Origin: CAYUTA01 sp964447605
GTDB taxonomy: Bacteria > Bacillota > Clostridia > Christensenellales > CAG-138
NCBI GenBank assembly: GCA_964447605.1
Contig: CAYUTA010000045.1
Location: 1-21,150 of the forward strand
Reading direction: 5' to 3'
Length of the DNA: 21,150 nucleotides
The translations under genes were made by a program, and so were the position numbers. The notes beneath the pieces are model-generated. The model made no database searches and was not told the DNA's origin. It worked only from the letters and a program-made list of their open reading frames with translations. This document shows, piece after piece, positions 1 through 7,328 of the stretch. Each line of letters begins with the position of its first letter. The first letter of the stretch is position 1.

Positions 1-8
1 GCGCTCTC

Positions 9-206
9 TCAAAAAGAAAGCTGACGCGGTCTTGGAGTCCATTGAGGGCTTTCAATCTCTTCATTATCGCCCGGGTATGTGCCCCGCATGAATTGCGAAA
101 TCGCTGATGTGGAAAGGCCCGTCTCCTTTGCGATTTTGCTTTGGGACTTCTGGCTTTCATCCATGAAAGTCTTCAAGTCCTGCCGTATCTGTTCAAACAT
201 ACGCAT
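9..206 (-). pseudogene. MuB-like transposition protein, N-terminal fragment
   Basis: Open frame of 65 residues lying 4 bases after the stop of the MuA-like gene, the usual A-then-B order of Mu-like transposition modules. Residues about 20-42 (KIAKETGLSTSAISQFMRG) form a helix-turn-helix of the kind found at the N-terminus of MuB and related AAA target-selection ATPases. Two ATGs are possible; the AGGAGG at about 208-213 sits 6-7 bases before the second (position 200), which makes that start more likely. After GTYPGDNEEI the reading turns proline/arginine-rich and stops at 9, with no Walker motifs. In the next frame the same DNA stays open to the window edge, so either a frameshift near 60 or a real break is possible. 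MuB as a family activates MuA and chooses target DNA; that role is inferred from position and the HTH only. Confidence 0.5.
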
Positions 207-210
207 CCTC

Positions 211-1269
211 CTATGCTTGCTTACCCCAGAATTTCATGAGCGTTGCGCTTACGCTCTCCTCCTCGCTGAAGCGGGGGCGGCCTTCGGATATATCCGTATT
301 TCGCAGGATATCGGCGTTTCGCTTTGTGGCCGGGGTGATATGCTCGACCGTGGCGGGTTCGCCGGTTTCCGCAAAATTCTTTTCCATAAGCTGGTTCTGT
401 GCGATAATCGCACGTAAATCTATACCCTTTGCGGGCTGGTAACGCTTGGTGGCGGCACGCGCGGCCTTCTTTTCCTTAGCCGCCCGGTTATAGTCCTCCT
501 CGGTGGTGGTGCGGAAGGGTGTGACGATCTTGGCCTGTGCTGTGCTGATCGCTTTCATATCCATGGAGAATATGCCCATCTTATCAATGTTATCGGGGTC
601 ATACACCACGGTCACCCGTTCGCCGATATACGACAACAGGATTTCATTGAAATAGCTGTTGTTCATGAAGGAGACGCCGTTCTTGCCCACCACGCGCTCA
701 TCGGAATTTCCGCATAGGAGCCGCAGGGCCTCCTTGTCATGGAGCACATGCCTTGTGGTCAGGTTCTCGGCATATACCTGATCGGGACACTTGCCGCCCA
801 TATCCTGCCCCCGGCTGGGCGTTTGGTTGTATTCCTTGATGTAATCCGCAAACAGGCTGCGGAATTCATCCATTGTGGGCGCAAGCTCCACTATCTTCTC
901 TTCGGGAACCCGCATACATTCGGGCCGCTTTCTCGCATCTTGTCCTGCGTATGTTTCGAAGCGCTTCCCGAAGCGGCTTTCCAGTGTCCCGAAGAACCGT
1001 TCCACCGTCTTGGCCTGCCCGTGGTACTTCGTTGCGTATATGATATTAAGGTTCAGCTGGTTGACCAGCGAAGCCGGATAATCCCTGTTAAAGTATTTGG
1101 AGCGGTAGTCCTTACCATTGTCGAAGTAGCATTCCCTTGGAATGCCGTATTCCTCCACGCCTAGCCGGAAGCTCTTTTTGATTGCCGTAGGGCACCTGTT
1201 CACGGAGCTTGAGCCGCCTTGCGGAGATTGTGACGCGGGCGGCGTTGTTATGCGCGGCACCGCCTTCAA
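211..1269 (-). pseudogene. Mu-like DDE transposase, 5'-truncated
   Basis: The frame encodes a MuA/IS-type integrase-core transposase without its N-terminus. In the open frame D50 lies in the motif ECYFDNGKDY (second catalytic aspartate) and E90 in AKTVERFFGTLESRFGKRF (catalytic glutamate), followed by a MuA-type C-terminal domain (about 180-250) and a basic linker (about 265-280). The first catalytic aspartate, normally some 60-70 residues before DNGKD, and all DNA-binding domains are absent. Residues 1 to about 25 (MKAVPRITTPPASQSPQGG) look like antisense translation of neighbouring phage DNA, so the true sequence probably ends somewhere between 1180 and 1260. I therefore call it an inactive remnant. 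Its strand is opposite to the tail genes that start next to it. It ends just before the MuB-like fragment. Confidence 0.75.
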
Positions 1270-1495
1270 CGGTGAGCGCGTGGAGCTGATATTGACGGAA
1301 TGGGGCTTTTATTTTGACGGGAGCGCGGAATTGATCGAGAAAATCCGCAAGGGGGTTTGCTTACATGAACGATCAGCAGAACAACGCCAAACGGCAGAAC
1401 GGGCAGAACGGGAGCGAATTGAATGTAATAACCAAGGCGAAAGACCTTGTAAAACACACATTCACGCTCACGGAAAACACGGAGCGTTACCCTAA
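1193..1495 (+). pseudogene. Possible 3' remnant of a phage gene upstream of avd
   Basis: A plus-strand frame enters from the transposase junction without a start codon supported by a ribosome binding site. It reads plausibly protein-like between about 1262 and 1357 (RVELILTEWGFYFDGSAEL then IEKIRKG). After that it runs through the start of avd in another frame with low-quality composition to a stop at 1495. I read it as the tail of a phage structural gene whose front was lost where the transposase fragment joins. I do not recognise the family, and it could be chance. Confidence 0.22.
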
Positions 1496-1781
1496 AAAGT
1501 TTCGGTTTACGCTTGTGAACCGCCTCCAAAATCGGGCGATGGATATTTATGATTGCCTCGTTGAGGCAAATGAGCTTGACCTTAGAGAACCGGAGGACGC
1601 GCGGGAGCGCGGACGGCTCCAAGCGAAGGCATTAACCCACCTCAAGGAGTTTTTATTTTTATTGGAGCTTTCATTTGAGGCGGGACGGATAAACGCCAAG
1701 AGCCTTGAATATTGGAGCAAAATGGCGTGTGACGTTATGTATATGACAAAGGCATGGAAAAGGAGGGACAAAACGCGGTAA
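1365..1781 (+). CDS. avd: DGR accessory variability determinant (Avd), four-helix bundle protein
   Basis: A protein of 138 residues, predicted almost all alpha-helical with basic helices, for example KAKDLVKHTFTLTENTERYP, FRFTLVNRLQNRAMDIYD and LEYWSKMACDVMYMTKAWKR. This is the pattern of the Avd/four-helix-bundle family, about 115-130 residues in known DGRs. In the Bordetella phage DGR, Avd forms a pentameric barrel that binds the reverse transcriptase and template RNA and is needed for mutagenic retrohoming. The start at 1365 is preceded by a GGGGG stretch 9 bases upstream. It is followed within about 30 bases by the template repeat and then the reverse transcriptase on the same strand, the classic DGR order. 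The N-terminal 15 residues (Asn/Gln-rich) are extra compared with typical members. The call rests on helix pattern, size and context together. Confidence 0.88.
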   Translation: MNDQQNNAKRQNGQNGSELNVITKAKDLVKHTFTLTENTERYPKKFRFTLVNRLQNRAMDIYDCLVEANELDLREPEDARERGRLQAKALTHLKEFLFLLELSFEAGRINAKSLEYWSKMACDVMYMTKAWKRRDKTR

Positions 1782-1813
1782 CGCCTTTGTTTTCATAGAG
1801 GGGTGTGCCTTGT

Positions 1814-1909
1814 CGCTTCCAATTCCCGCAATTCGCGCAATGTCAATACCGATGGCACGCTGAACAACAACAACGCTTTCAATGGTAACAATGGCGTGCG
1901 CCCGCTTTG
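1814..1909 (+). repeat. DGR template repeat (TR)
   Basis: About 96 bases that match 3790-3885 (VR) at a constant offset of 1976. Within 1818-1909 there are 12 mismatches. Eleven fall on TR adenines (1821, 1840, 1846, 1857, 1867, 1870, 1872, 1873, 1881, 1882, 1890), replaced by G eight times and T three times; the other is T1847 to G. TR is dense in AAC/AAT codons in the frame that corresponds to VR, including a run of four asparagine codons at 1863-1874, the design seen in known TRs because A-mutagenesis of AAY spreads over many amino acids. The last 17 bases (GGCGTGCGCCCGCTTTG) contain no A and are identical to VR. It lies between avd and the reverse transcriptase, same strand, as expected for the template RNA. 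Confidence 0.95.
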
Positions 1910-2078
1910 GTGGAATAGCTCGACAGAGTACGCCGCCCGCGAGGGCGAGCGGAAAACAATGCACCATCAACAAAGGAAGGTACATCCTCCACTCAAAATT
2001 GAGGGGAAATACATGATTGCCGATGCAACCGCCTTGCTTTGCAATGTGGAAGCTACGGACGGCAAGGAGCTTTTTTAT

Positions 2079-3110
2079 ATGGGAGAATATGAGAAAATTT
2101 GCGATTTTGAGAGCCTATACCGCGCATACCGCAAAGCGCGGCGGGGAAAGCGGTGGAAACAAGCGGCGGCGAAATTTGAGGTAAACTTGATTGAGGCGTT
2201 GCATGTTTTGAGCGCAATGCTCCGTGAAAAGAGTTATAGGCTCTCTCCCTACAATTCTTTTTATGTGTATGAGCCAAAGGAGCGGCTTGTTATGACAAAC
2301 TCATACAAAGATAAGGTGGTACAACACGCGCTTTGCGATGAGGTTTTAGAGCCGCTTCTTTCGCGCTCATTTATTTTTGACAATTACGCCTCCCAAAAGG
2401 GAAAGGGCACGCACTTTGGGCTTGACCGCCTCACAAAATTCATGCAAGAGCATTACAGGCAATACGGCGCGGAAGGTTGGGTACTCAAGGGCGATATATC
2501 GAAATATTTCTACTCGATCCGGCACGACATTCTTAAAGAACAGGTGCGGCGGCAAATAGAGGATCCGGATGTTCTTTGGCTTGTTGATATGATTATTGAC
2601 AGCACGGAGGGAATTGGGATCCCGATAGGAAACCAAAGCTCTCAAATATTCGCGTTGCTCTACCTCTCCGGCTTGGATCACTTCATAAAAGAGCGGTTGC
2701 GCATAAAGCGGTACGGGAGGTATATGGATGATTTTTACTTAATACACCCAAGCAAAGACTATTTGAAACAATGCCTTGCGGAAATAACGGCGCATGTGGA
2801 GGCGTTGGGCTTGAGGCTCAACAACAAAACACAGATTGCGCCACTCTCGCAGGGCATTGACTTTTTGGGCTTCCACACCTATTTAACGCCGAGCGGGAAG
2901 GTGGTGCGGAAGATCCGGAGCCGGAGCAAAAACAATGTGCGCCGGAAGCTCAAGAAGATGAAAGCTCTTGTTGACGCGGGGACGATACCCGCCGCCGCGC
3001 TGACGGCCTCATATCATTCTTGGCGCGGCCACGCCTCCCACGGGAATTGCTATCACCTAACCCGCAACATGGATGCGTATTACAAAAAATTATTCACAGA
3101 AAAGGAGTGA
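2079..3110 (+). CDS. DGR reverse transcriptase
   Basis: A protein of 343 residues, typical DGR RT length. Visible motifs: the N-terminal signature EKICDFESLYRAYRKARRGKR (residues about 5-25); motif A around D139 (LKGDISKYFYSIRHD); motif B-region GNQSSQ at 184-189, matching the GxxxSQ typical of DGR RTs; catalytic YMDD at 215-218 within RYGRYMDDFYLI; and a C-terminal thumb with FLGF (262-265). It copies TR RNA into cDNA with errors at adenines, and the cDNA then replaces VR. The start at 2079 is chosen because AAGGAG (2064-2069) sits 9 bases upstream and the conserved N-terminus begins there. ATG 2013 with GAGGGG is an alternative adding 22 residues. The open frame continues upstream through TR to 1803, probably not translated. 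The stop overlaps the ribosome binding site of the target gene. Confidence 0.95.
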   Translation: MGEYEKICDFESLYRAYRKARRGKRWKQAAAKFEVNLIEALHVLSAMLREKSYRLSPYNSFYVYEPKERLVMTNSYKDKVVQHALCDEVLEPLLSRSFIFDNYASQKGKGTHFGLDRLTKFMQEHYRQYGAEGWVLKGDISKYFYSIRHDILKEQVRRQIEDPDVLWLVDMIIDSTEGIGIPIGNQSSQIFALLYLSGLDHFIKERLRIKRYGRYMDDFYLIHPSKDYLKQCLAEITAHVEALGLRLNNKTQIAPLSQGIDFLGFHTYLTPSGKVVRKIRSRSKNNVRRKLKKMKALVDAGTIPAAALTASYHSWRGHASHGNCYHLTRNMDAYYKKLFTEKE

Positions 3111-3115
3111 TCCAC

Positions 3116-4849
3116 ATGGCTCAAACATTAGGAAGCCTTGCGGTTGGCGCGAAAATCAAGGATCCAAATTCAAAGTTTCTCAATCAACCGATCATTTGGA
3201 AGATTGCGGACAAGAACCACTCCGGCTATCCGTCCGGCGCGGTAACGCTCATTTCCGAGCGGATCCTTGCTCTCCGGTGCTTTGACGCGAAAGAGCCGAC
3301 GAACAGCAATTCAGACCGCCAAAATTACGGCAACAACCGTTATTTGCACTCAAATGTTAGGCAATGGCTCAATTCGGAAGCGGCGGCGGGCGCGTGGTAC
3401 AGCGCACAGCACGGCGCAGACGCGCCGCCAAGCACCGCAAATGTAAATAGCGGTTGGAACGCCTACGACACAAACGCGGGCTTTCTCAATGGCTTTTCGG
3501 CGGGCTTCAAGGCCGCGATTCTGTCAACCACATTGACCGTTGCAAAAAACACGGTTACGGACGGCGGCGGGAGTGAAACCGTAACGGATAAAGTATTTTT
3601 GGCCTCCAATACCGAGGTTGGGCTTGCAAATGAGAACAGCATAGCTGAGGGCGTTTTACTATCGATGTTTTCGGGAGGCGATGCGGCGCGGGTAACGCAA
3701 GTAACCACGGAGGGCATTGCGAACAGCAATTACACAAGCAACCCCGCCAATAATACCGTAGCTTGGTATTGGTGGATCCGCACTCCCTACGCCTCCTATT
3801 CCCGCAATTCGCGCAGTGTCAGGACCGATGGCGCGCTGAACAGCATCGGCGCTTTCGGTGGTAACTATGGCGTGCGCCCGCTTTGTAATCTTTCTTCTTC
3901 TATCTTGGTATCTGACACCACGGACGGGGATGGATGCTACACAATTACATGGAATACGGCACCCACCACGCCGCCGAGCATTACGCCGCCCGCGAGTGTG
4001 TATAGCGGACAGGTTGCCCGCGTGGAGTGGGGAGCTTCCACCGATCCGGATGGCGATCCGATCACTTATAAATTGGAGCGGAGCTATAACGGCGGCTCAT
4101 ACACGCAAATTTACAGCGGCACCACCCGCACATTTGACGATACCATAACCACGGCGATGAACACCGTGAGATGGCGCGTGAAAGCCGCCGACACATTCGG
4201 AAATGAAAGCGGCTATGTTACCACGGCCACAATTACAGTGATCCACAATCAGCCGCCAAGCATTTCCGGCACGGATGGGAGCCTTGGGGTGAAAAACGCG
4301 GCCTTTGCCTACGCCTACACCGTGACGGATCCGGACGGTGATGCGGTGAGCGTGGTGGAGGCTTTGGACGGCGTGCCATTCCGCACCTACAACCCGCAGT
4401 TAGGGCAGAGCCAAAGCGCGGAGGTGGACGGTAATACATGGGTAAAGCTCACGAATGGGAGCCACACGCTCACGGTTACGGCAACCGACACCGCAACCAA
4501 CTCAACAACCCGCACGATGGGTTTTGTAAAAAACATTACGGCGTGCGGCTTCACCCTTGCGCAAAGTGAGATAATCCAATTTGAAGAAAAGCCGGAGCGG
4601 ATGACAATCGAAGTGATCCGAGAGGTGGCGGCGGGCGCGGTGTTGACCGTGGAAGTGTGCAACAACGCCAACGACACAACCCCAACTTGGGAGGACGCAA
4701 CGGCGGCGGTGCTTTCCGGCCTCGCGTATGTATTCACAAATGAAGTGAAAACCTCGCCAAATTGGGGCGTTTCCATCCGCGTGGAGCTTGAGCGGGGTGA
4801 GGCCGTTGGAAATTGCCGTATTTATGGAGTTGGGGGGCATATCGAATGA
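3116..4849 (+). CDS. DGR target: variable tail-fibre-like receptor-binding protein
   Basis: A protein of 577 residues starting at 3116, 8 bases after AAAGGAG (3101-3107) that overlaps the RT stop. Residues 1 to about 265 resemble a C-type-lectin-like (DUF6273/FGE-type) fold: IIWKIADKNHSG, ALRCFDAKEP, SNVRQWLNS and, near the end, WYWWIRTPYASY...GVRPLCNL. The last segment (about 226-256) is encoded by VR. Residues changed relative to TR are Y228, S234, R236, A240, S243, I244, G245, G248 and Y251; N231, N242 and N250 are unchanged. From about 285 two Ig/FN3-like beta domains follow (motifs DPDGDPITYKLERS and DPDGDAVSVVEALDG), then a further C-terminal region (about 475-577). Most described DGR targets have VR at the C-terminus, so this internal VR is notable. 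Likely role: phage adhesin that diversifies host binding. The stop overlaps the next start (ATGA). Confidence 0.9.
   Translation: MAQTLGSLAVGAKIKDPNSKFLNQPIIWKIADKNHSGYPSGAVTLISERILALRCFDAKEPTNSNSDRQNYGNNRYLHSNVRQWLNSEAAAGAWYSAQHGADAPPSTANVNSGWNAYDTNAGFLNGFSAGFKAAILSTTLTVAKNTVTDGGGSETVTDKVFLASNTEVGLANENSIAEGVLLSMFSGGDAARVTQVTTEGIANSNYTSNPANNTVAWYWWIRTPYASYSRNSRSVRTDGALNSIGAFGGNYGVRPLCNLSSSILVSDTTDGDGCYTITWNTAPTTPPSITPPASVYSGQVARVEWGASTDPDGDPITYKLERSYNGGSYTQIYSGTTRTFDDTITTAMNTVRWRVKAADTFGNESGYVTTATITVIHNQPPSISGTDGSLGVKNAAFAYAYTVTDPDGDAVSVVEALDGVPFRTYNPQLGQSQSAEVDGNTWVKLTNGSHTLTVTATDTATNSTTRTMGFVKNITACGFTLAQSEIIQFEEKPERMTIEVIREVAAGAVLTVEVCNNANDTTPTWEDATAAVLSGLAYVFTNEVKTSPNWGVSIRVELERGEAVGNCRIYGVGGHIE
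3790..3885 (+). repeat. DGR variable repeat (VR) inside the target gene
   Basis: Partner of TR at 1814-1909. It encodes about residues 226-256 of the target. Nine codons differ from TR, all through TR-adenine positions (one codon also has a T to G change): AAT to TAT, AGT, AGG, GGT and TAT; AAC to AGC, ATC and GGC; ACG to GCG. No stop codon arises, as expected because AAY codons cannot mutate to a stop by A changes alone. Similarity fades sharply after 3885 and just before about 3790. Confidence 0.95.
3869..3885 (+). promoter_or_regulatory. IMH-like GC-rich 3' end of VR
   Basis: Seventeen bases (GGCGTGCGCCCGCTTTG) without adenine, identical to TR 1893-1909, mark the downstream boundary of variation. 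In characterised DGRs this is the place of the initiation-of-mutagenic-homing (IMH) element where cDNA synthesis or integration begins. After it the two copies diverge at once (TR GTGG, VR TAATC), similar to the IMH/IMH* distinction that fixes direction of transfer. I see no strong hairpin just downstream; TGGT/ACCA near 3906-3920 is only 4 bp. Confidence 0.6.
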
Positions 4850-5394
4850 GCGTAAAAAAAGGAACCGGAAACAGGGGCGGGACGGATCCCACCCTCATTG
4901 CAAAAATCGAAAAGGACATTGCGGAAGGCGCGGAGCGGCAGGAAGCCGCAACCGCGCTTTTTTCTTTGGCTTTTCGGGCGCAAATCAAAGCGGACAGGAA
5001 AGCGGACGCGGGCACCATTTCAGACGCAATGATCATGCAGAGCGCGGAGCTTGTGGAATATCCGGCATACAGCGCGGCGGGCGTTGCCTATGAGAAGGGG
5101 GACATCCTCAAAAGCGAGAGCGGGCTTTTGTTTGAGGTGATTGCAAACCACACCTCAAACGCCGCTTATCCTATTGAAACCACCTTTGCTTATTACCGCC
5201 TCATTGAGCTTGAGCACACGGGCACGCCGGACGATCCCATCCCCTACCCCGAAACGGCGGGTATTGTGGTGAACGTGCAGAGCGGCAAATATTACGGCTT
5301 CAAAGGCAAGGCGTACCGCGCCAAAGCCGATATGCCAAATTGCGTTTACCCGCCTGACACGGCGGGGATGTGGCAATGGGAAAAAGTTGAGTGA
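4846..5394 (+). CDS. Phage tail-associated protein with putative CBM5/12-like module
   Basis: A protein of 182 residues. ATG 4846 overlaps the stop of the DGR target (ATGA) and has a GGGGGG stretch 8 bases upstream, so translation is likely coupled. The N-terminal third is charged and helical (LIAKIEKDIAEGAERQEAA). The middle has AYEKGDILKSESGLLFEVIANHTS, and the C-terminus has GKYYGFKGKAYRAKADMP ending in MWQWEKVE. Both resemble the pattern of small chitin/carbohydrate-binding modules of the CBM5/12 type (aromatic, GD, short beta strands, terminal W). The position directly after the fibre suggests an accessory fibre or chaperone-like protein that may touch cell-surface sugars. The family assignment is an inference from pattern only. 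Confidence 0.55.
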   Translation: MSVKKGTGNRGGTDPTLIAKIEKDIAEGAERQEAATALFSLAFRAQIKADRKADAGTISDAMIMQSAELVEYPAYSAAGVAYEKGDILKSESGLLFEVIANHTSNAAYPIETTFAYYRLIELEHTGTPDDPIPYPETAGIVVNVQSGKYYGFKGKAYRAKADMPNCVYPPDTAGMWQWEKVE

Positions 5395-5402
5395 GGTGAA
5401 CG

Positions 5403-5714
5403 ATGGATATGCAGATTTTCACAATTATTATTTCCGTGCTTGGCGTGGGCGGCATAATTTCCGGCGTAGTATTACGCCGCCTTGACCGCATGGAAAAAAG
5501 GCAGAACAGCCGAGAGGAAGCACGCAAGCAAGAGAGCGTGCTTATCATCAAGGGGCTAAAGGCGTGCGGGCATCTTTCGGAGGCAACGGCCATTGCGATG
5601 AAGCGCGGCCACGCCAACGGGGAAACGGAAACCGCCTTAGAGTATTACAAGGACTTCACGGACGATTTAAGCGACTACCTTTTAAGGCAGAACGCGGAAC
5701 GCAATCACGGCTAA
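5403..5714 (+). CDS. Small phage membrane protein, holin-like or lysis-associated
   Basis: A protein of 103 residues with one N-terminal hydrophobic segment (about 4-24, IFTIIISVLGVGGIISGVVL) followed by basic residues and a long charged helix (RRLDRMEKRQNSREEARKQE) and a conserved-looking tail (GHLSEATAIAMKRGHANGE). GAGGTGA lies a few bases before ATG 5403. It sits between tail genes and the endolysin, where phages of Clostridia often carry a small membrane protein. With one membrane segment inside the N-terminus and a soluble helix it could be a lysis regulator or an anchor, but function is not shown. I do not assign a named family. Confidence 0.6.
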   Translation: MDMQIFTIIISVLGVGGIISGVVLRRLDRMEKRQNSREEARKQESVLIIKGLKACGHLSEATAIAMKRGHANGETETALEYYKDFTDDLSDYLLRQNAERNHG

Positions 5715-5728
5715 AGGAGGCGGGAATT

Positions 5729-7306
5729 ATGGCACTCACACCGGATAAGACACGCACGGAAAACGGCGTAAAAATCAACGAGAAGATCATACCGTGGGGC
5801 GCGGTATGGGCTAAAGACTATGGATCCTATAAGAAGGGCGATAAATACAAAGCGGATCGCCTTCTTTCGGGCGGCACGGGAAAGGTGCAGGGCATAACCG
5901 TCCACAATACGGACGGTGGCGCAAACGCCGAAACGTACACCCGCGCCACATATCCCAACCAAAATATGAAGGATGCCCGCGTCCATTACTATACTGACGA
6001 TGTGGAGGCTTGGCAAAACCTCAAGGAAAATGAGGTGGGATGGCACGCGGGGGATGGACGCGGAAACGGCAACGAAACCACCGTGAGCATTGAAATTATT
6101 ATGAAAGGCGCGGCCATAAAGGACGATGCCAAGGCCGAGGACAACGGGGCGCGGCTCGCGGCGGCTATCCTTGCCCGCCACGGCCTAACCGTGGATCAGC
6201 TTTACACGCACAACCATTGGATGGGCTTGCCGGATAACATTGTGAGCGGGGCGCGGAAGAATTGCCTGCTTTACATTCTTCCTCATTGGGCGGCGTTCAA
6301 AGAAAGGGTGCGGGTGTATTTAGCGAGCATGACGGGAACGACACAACCCACCACGCCGGAGGCTCCGGCCACACCCGCGAAGGCTTATTACAGGGTGCGG
6401 AAAACGTGGGCAGACAGCAAAACACAGATCGGCGCGTTCTCCGTGTACGAAAACGCCAAGAAAGCCGCAGACGATAACAGAGAAGCGGGCTATAAAGTGT
6501 TTGACGATGCCGGAGCCGTGGTTTACACCCCCGCCGCCTCACCTCCGGCCACACCGCCGCCCGCCGCGCCCGCGCCAACGCCGGAGCCGGAGCCGCCCGA
6601 TGTCGATAAGGCCATATGGGAATTTTTGACGGGCAAGGGGTTAAACGCTTTCGCCGTCGCGGGGATTATGGGCAATCTCTACGCCGAGAGCGGGCTAAAA
6701 GCCGCAAACCTTCAAAATGCCTATGAAAAATCTTTGGGCATGACGGATGCAAGCTATACCGCCGCCGTTGACAATGGGACATACGCCGATTTTATCAATG
6801 ACAAGGCGGGGTACGGCTTGGCTCAATGGACTTTTTGGAGCCGCAAACAAGCCTTGATTGAGTTTGCAAAAGCGGCGGGCGCATCCATTGGGAGCTTGTC
6901 AATGCAACTTGAATTCTTATGGAAAGAGTTGCAGGGTTACACGGCGGTTATGGCCGCACTCACGGCCGCAACCTCCATTTTGGAAGCGTCAAATGTGATT
7001 TTGATGCAGTACGAAAAACCCGCAGACCAAAGCGAGGCGGCACAGGCAAAGCGGGCGGCGTTTGGGCAAGTCTATTATGACAAATTCGCCGGACAACCCG
7101 CCGTGCCGGAGCCGGAGCCTCCGGCAACGCCGGAAACCCCCGCGCCCGTGCTCGACAACACGCCGCAGGAATGGGAGAAAAAGGCCGTTGAGATGGCCAT
7201 CTCTCGCGGCATTATCACAGGGGACACAACTGGAAACCTCCGCTTGCACGAAGCGGCCACACGCGCCGATGTGCTTGTATTCTTGGAGCGTTCCGGCGTG
7301 TTATAA
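5729..7306 (+). CDS. Phage endolysin: amidase, SPOR-like, tail-lysozyme and SLH-like domains
   Basis: A protein of 525 residues; AAAGGAGG (5713-5720) lies 8 bases before ATG 5729. Residues about 15-190 form an Amidase_2-type N-acetylmuramoyl-L-alanine amidase with likely zinc ligands H59 (ITVHNTDGG), H161 (THNHWMG) and C179 (ARKNC). Residues about 218-267 (AYYRVRKTWADSKTQIGAFS, then YENAKKAADDNREAGYKVFD) look like a SPOR-type peptidoglycan-binding repeat. A proline/alanine linker leads to a phage tail-lysozyme-like domain (about 291-450) with probable catalytic E320 in GIMGNLYAESGL and GYGLAQWTFWSRKQ. After a second Pro/Glu linker a single SLH-like motif ends the protein (KAVEMAISRGIITGDTTGN, then TRADVLVFLE). 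It would cleave both peptide-glycan amide and glycan bonds. The holin follows 22 bases later. Confidence 0.88.
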   Translation: MALTPDKTRTENGVKINEKIIPWGAVWAKDYGSYKKGDKYKADRLLSGGTGKVQGITVHNTDGGANAETYTRATYPNQNMKDARVHYYTDDVEAWQNLKENEVGWHAGDGRGNGNETTVSIEIIMKGAAIKDDAKAEDNGARLAAAILARHGLTVDQLYTHNHWMGLPDNIVSGARKNCLLYILPHWAAFKERVRVYLASMTGTTQPTTPEAPATPAKAYYRVRKTWADSKTQIGAFSVYENAKKAADDNREAGYKVFDDAGAVVYTPAASPPATPPPAAPAPTPEPEPPDVDKAIWEFLTGKGLNAFAVAGIMGNLYAESGLKAANLQNAYEKSLGMTDASYTAAVDNGTYADFINDKAGYGLAQWTFWSRKQALIEFAKAAGASIGSLSMQLEFLWKELQGYTAVMAALTAATSILEASNVILMQYEKPADQSEAAQAKRAAFGQVYYDKFAGQPAVPEPEPPATPETPAPVLDNTPQEWEKKAVEMAISRGIITGDTTGNLRLHEAATRADVLVFLERSGVL

Positions 7307-7328
7307 AAAATTATAGGAGGAAAGACAA

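Noticed and set aside
3020..3115. Extension of the DGR target frame upstream to 3020
   Set aside because: It overlaps the end of the reverse transcriptase. The ribosome binding site at 3101-3107 points to ATG 3116.
3900..3925. Hairpin just after VR as a DGR cruciform element
   Set aside because: Only 4 bp (TGGT/ACCA) can pair, which is too weak to claim.
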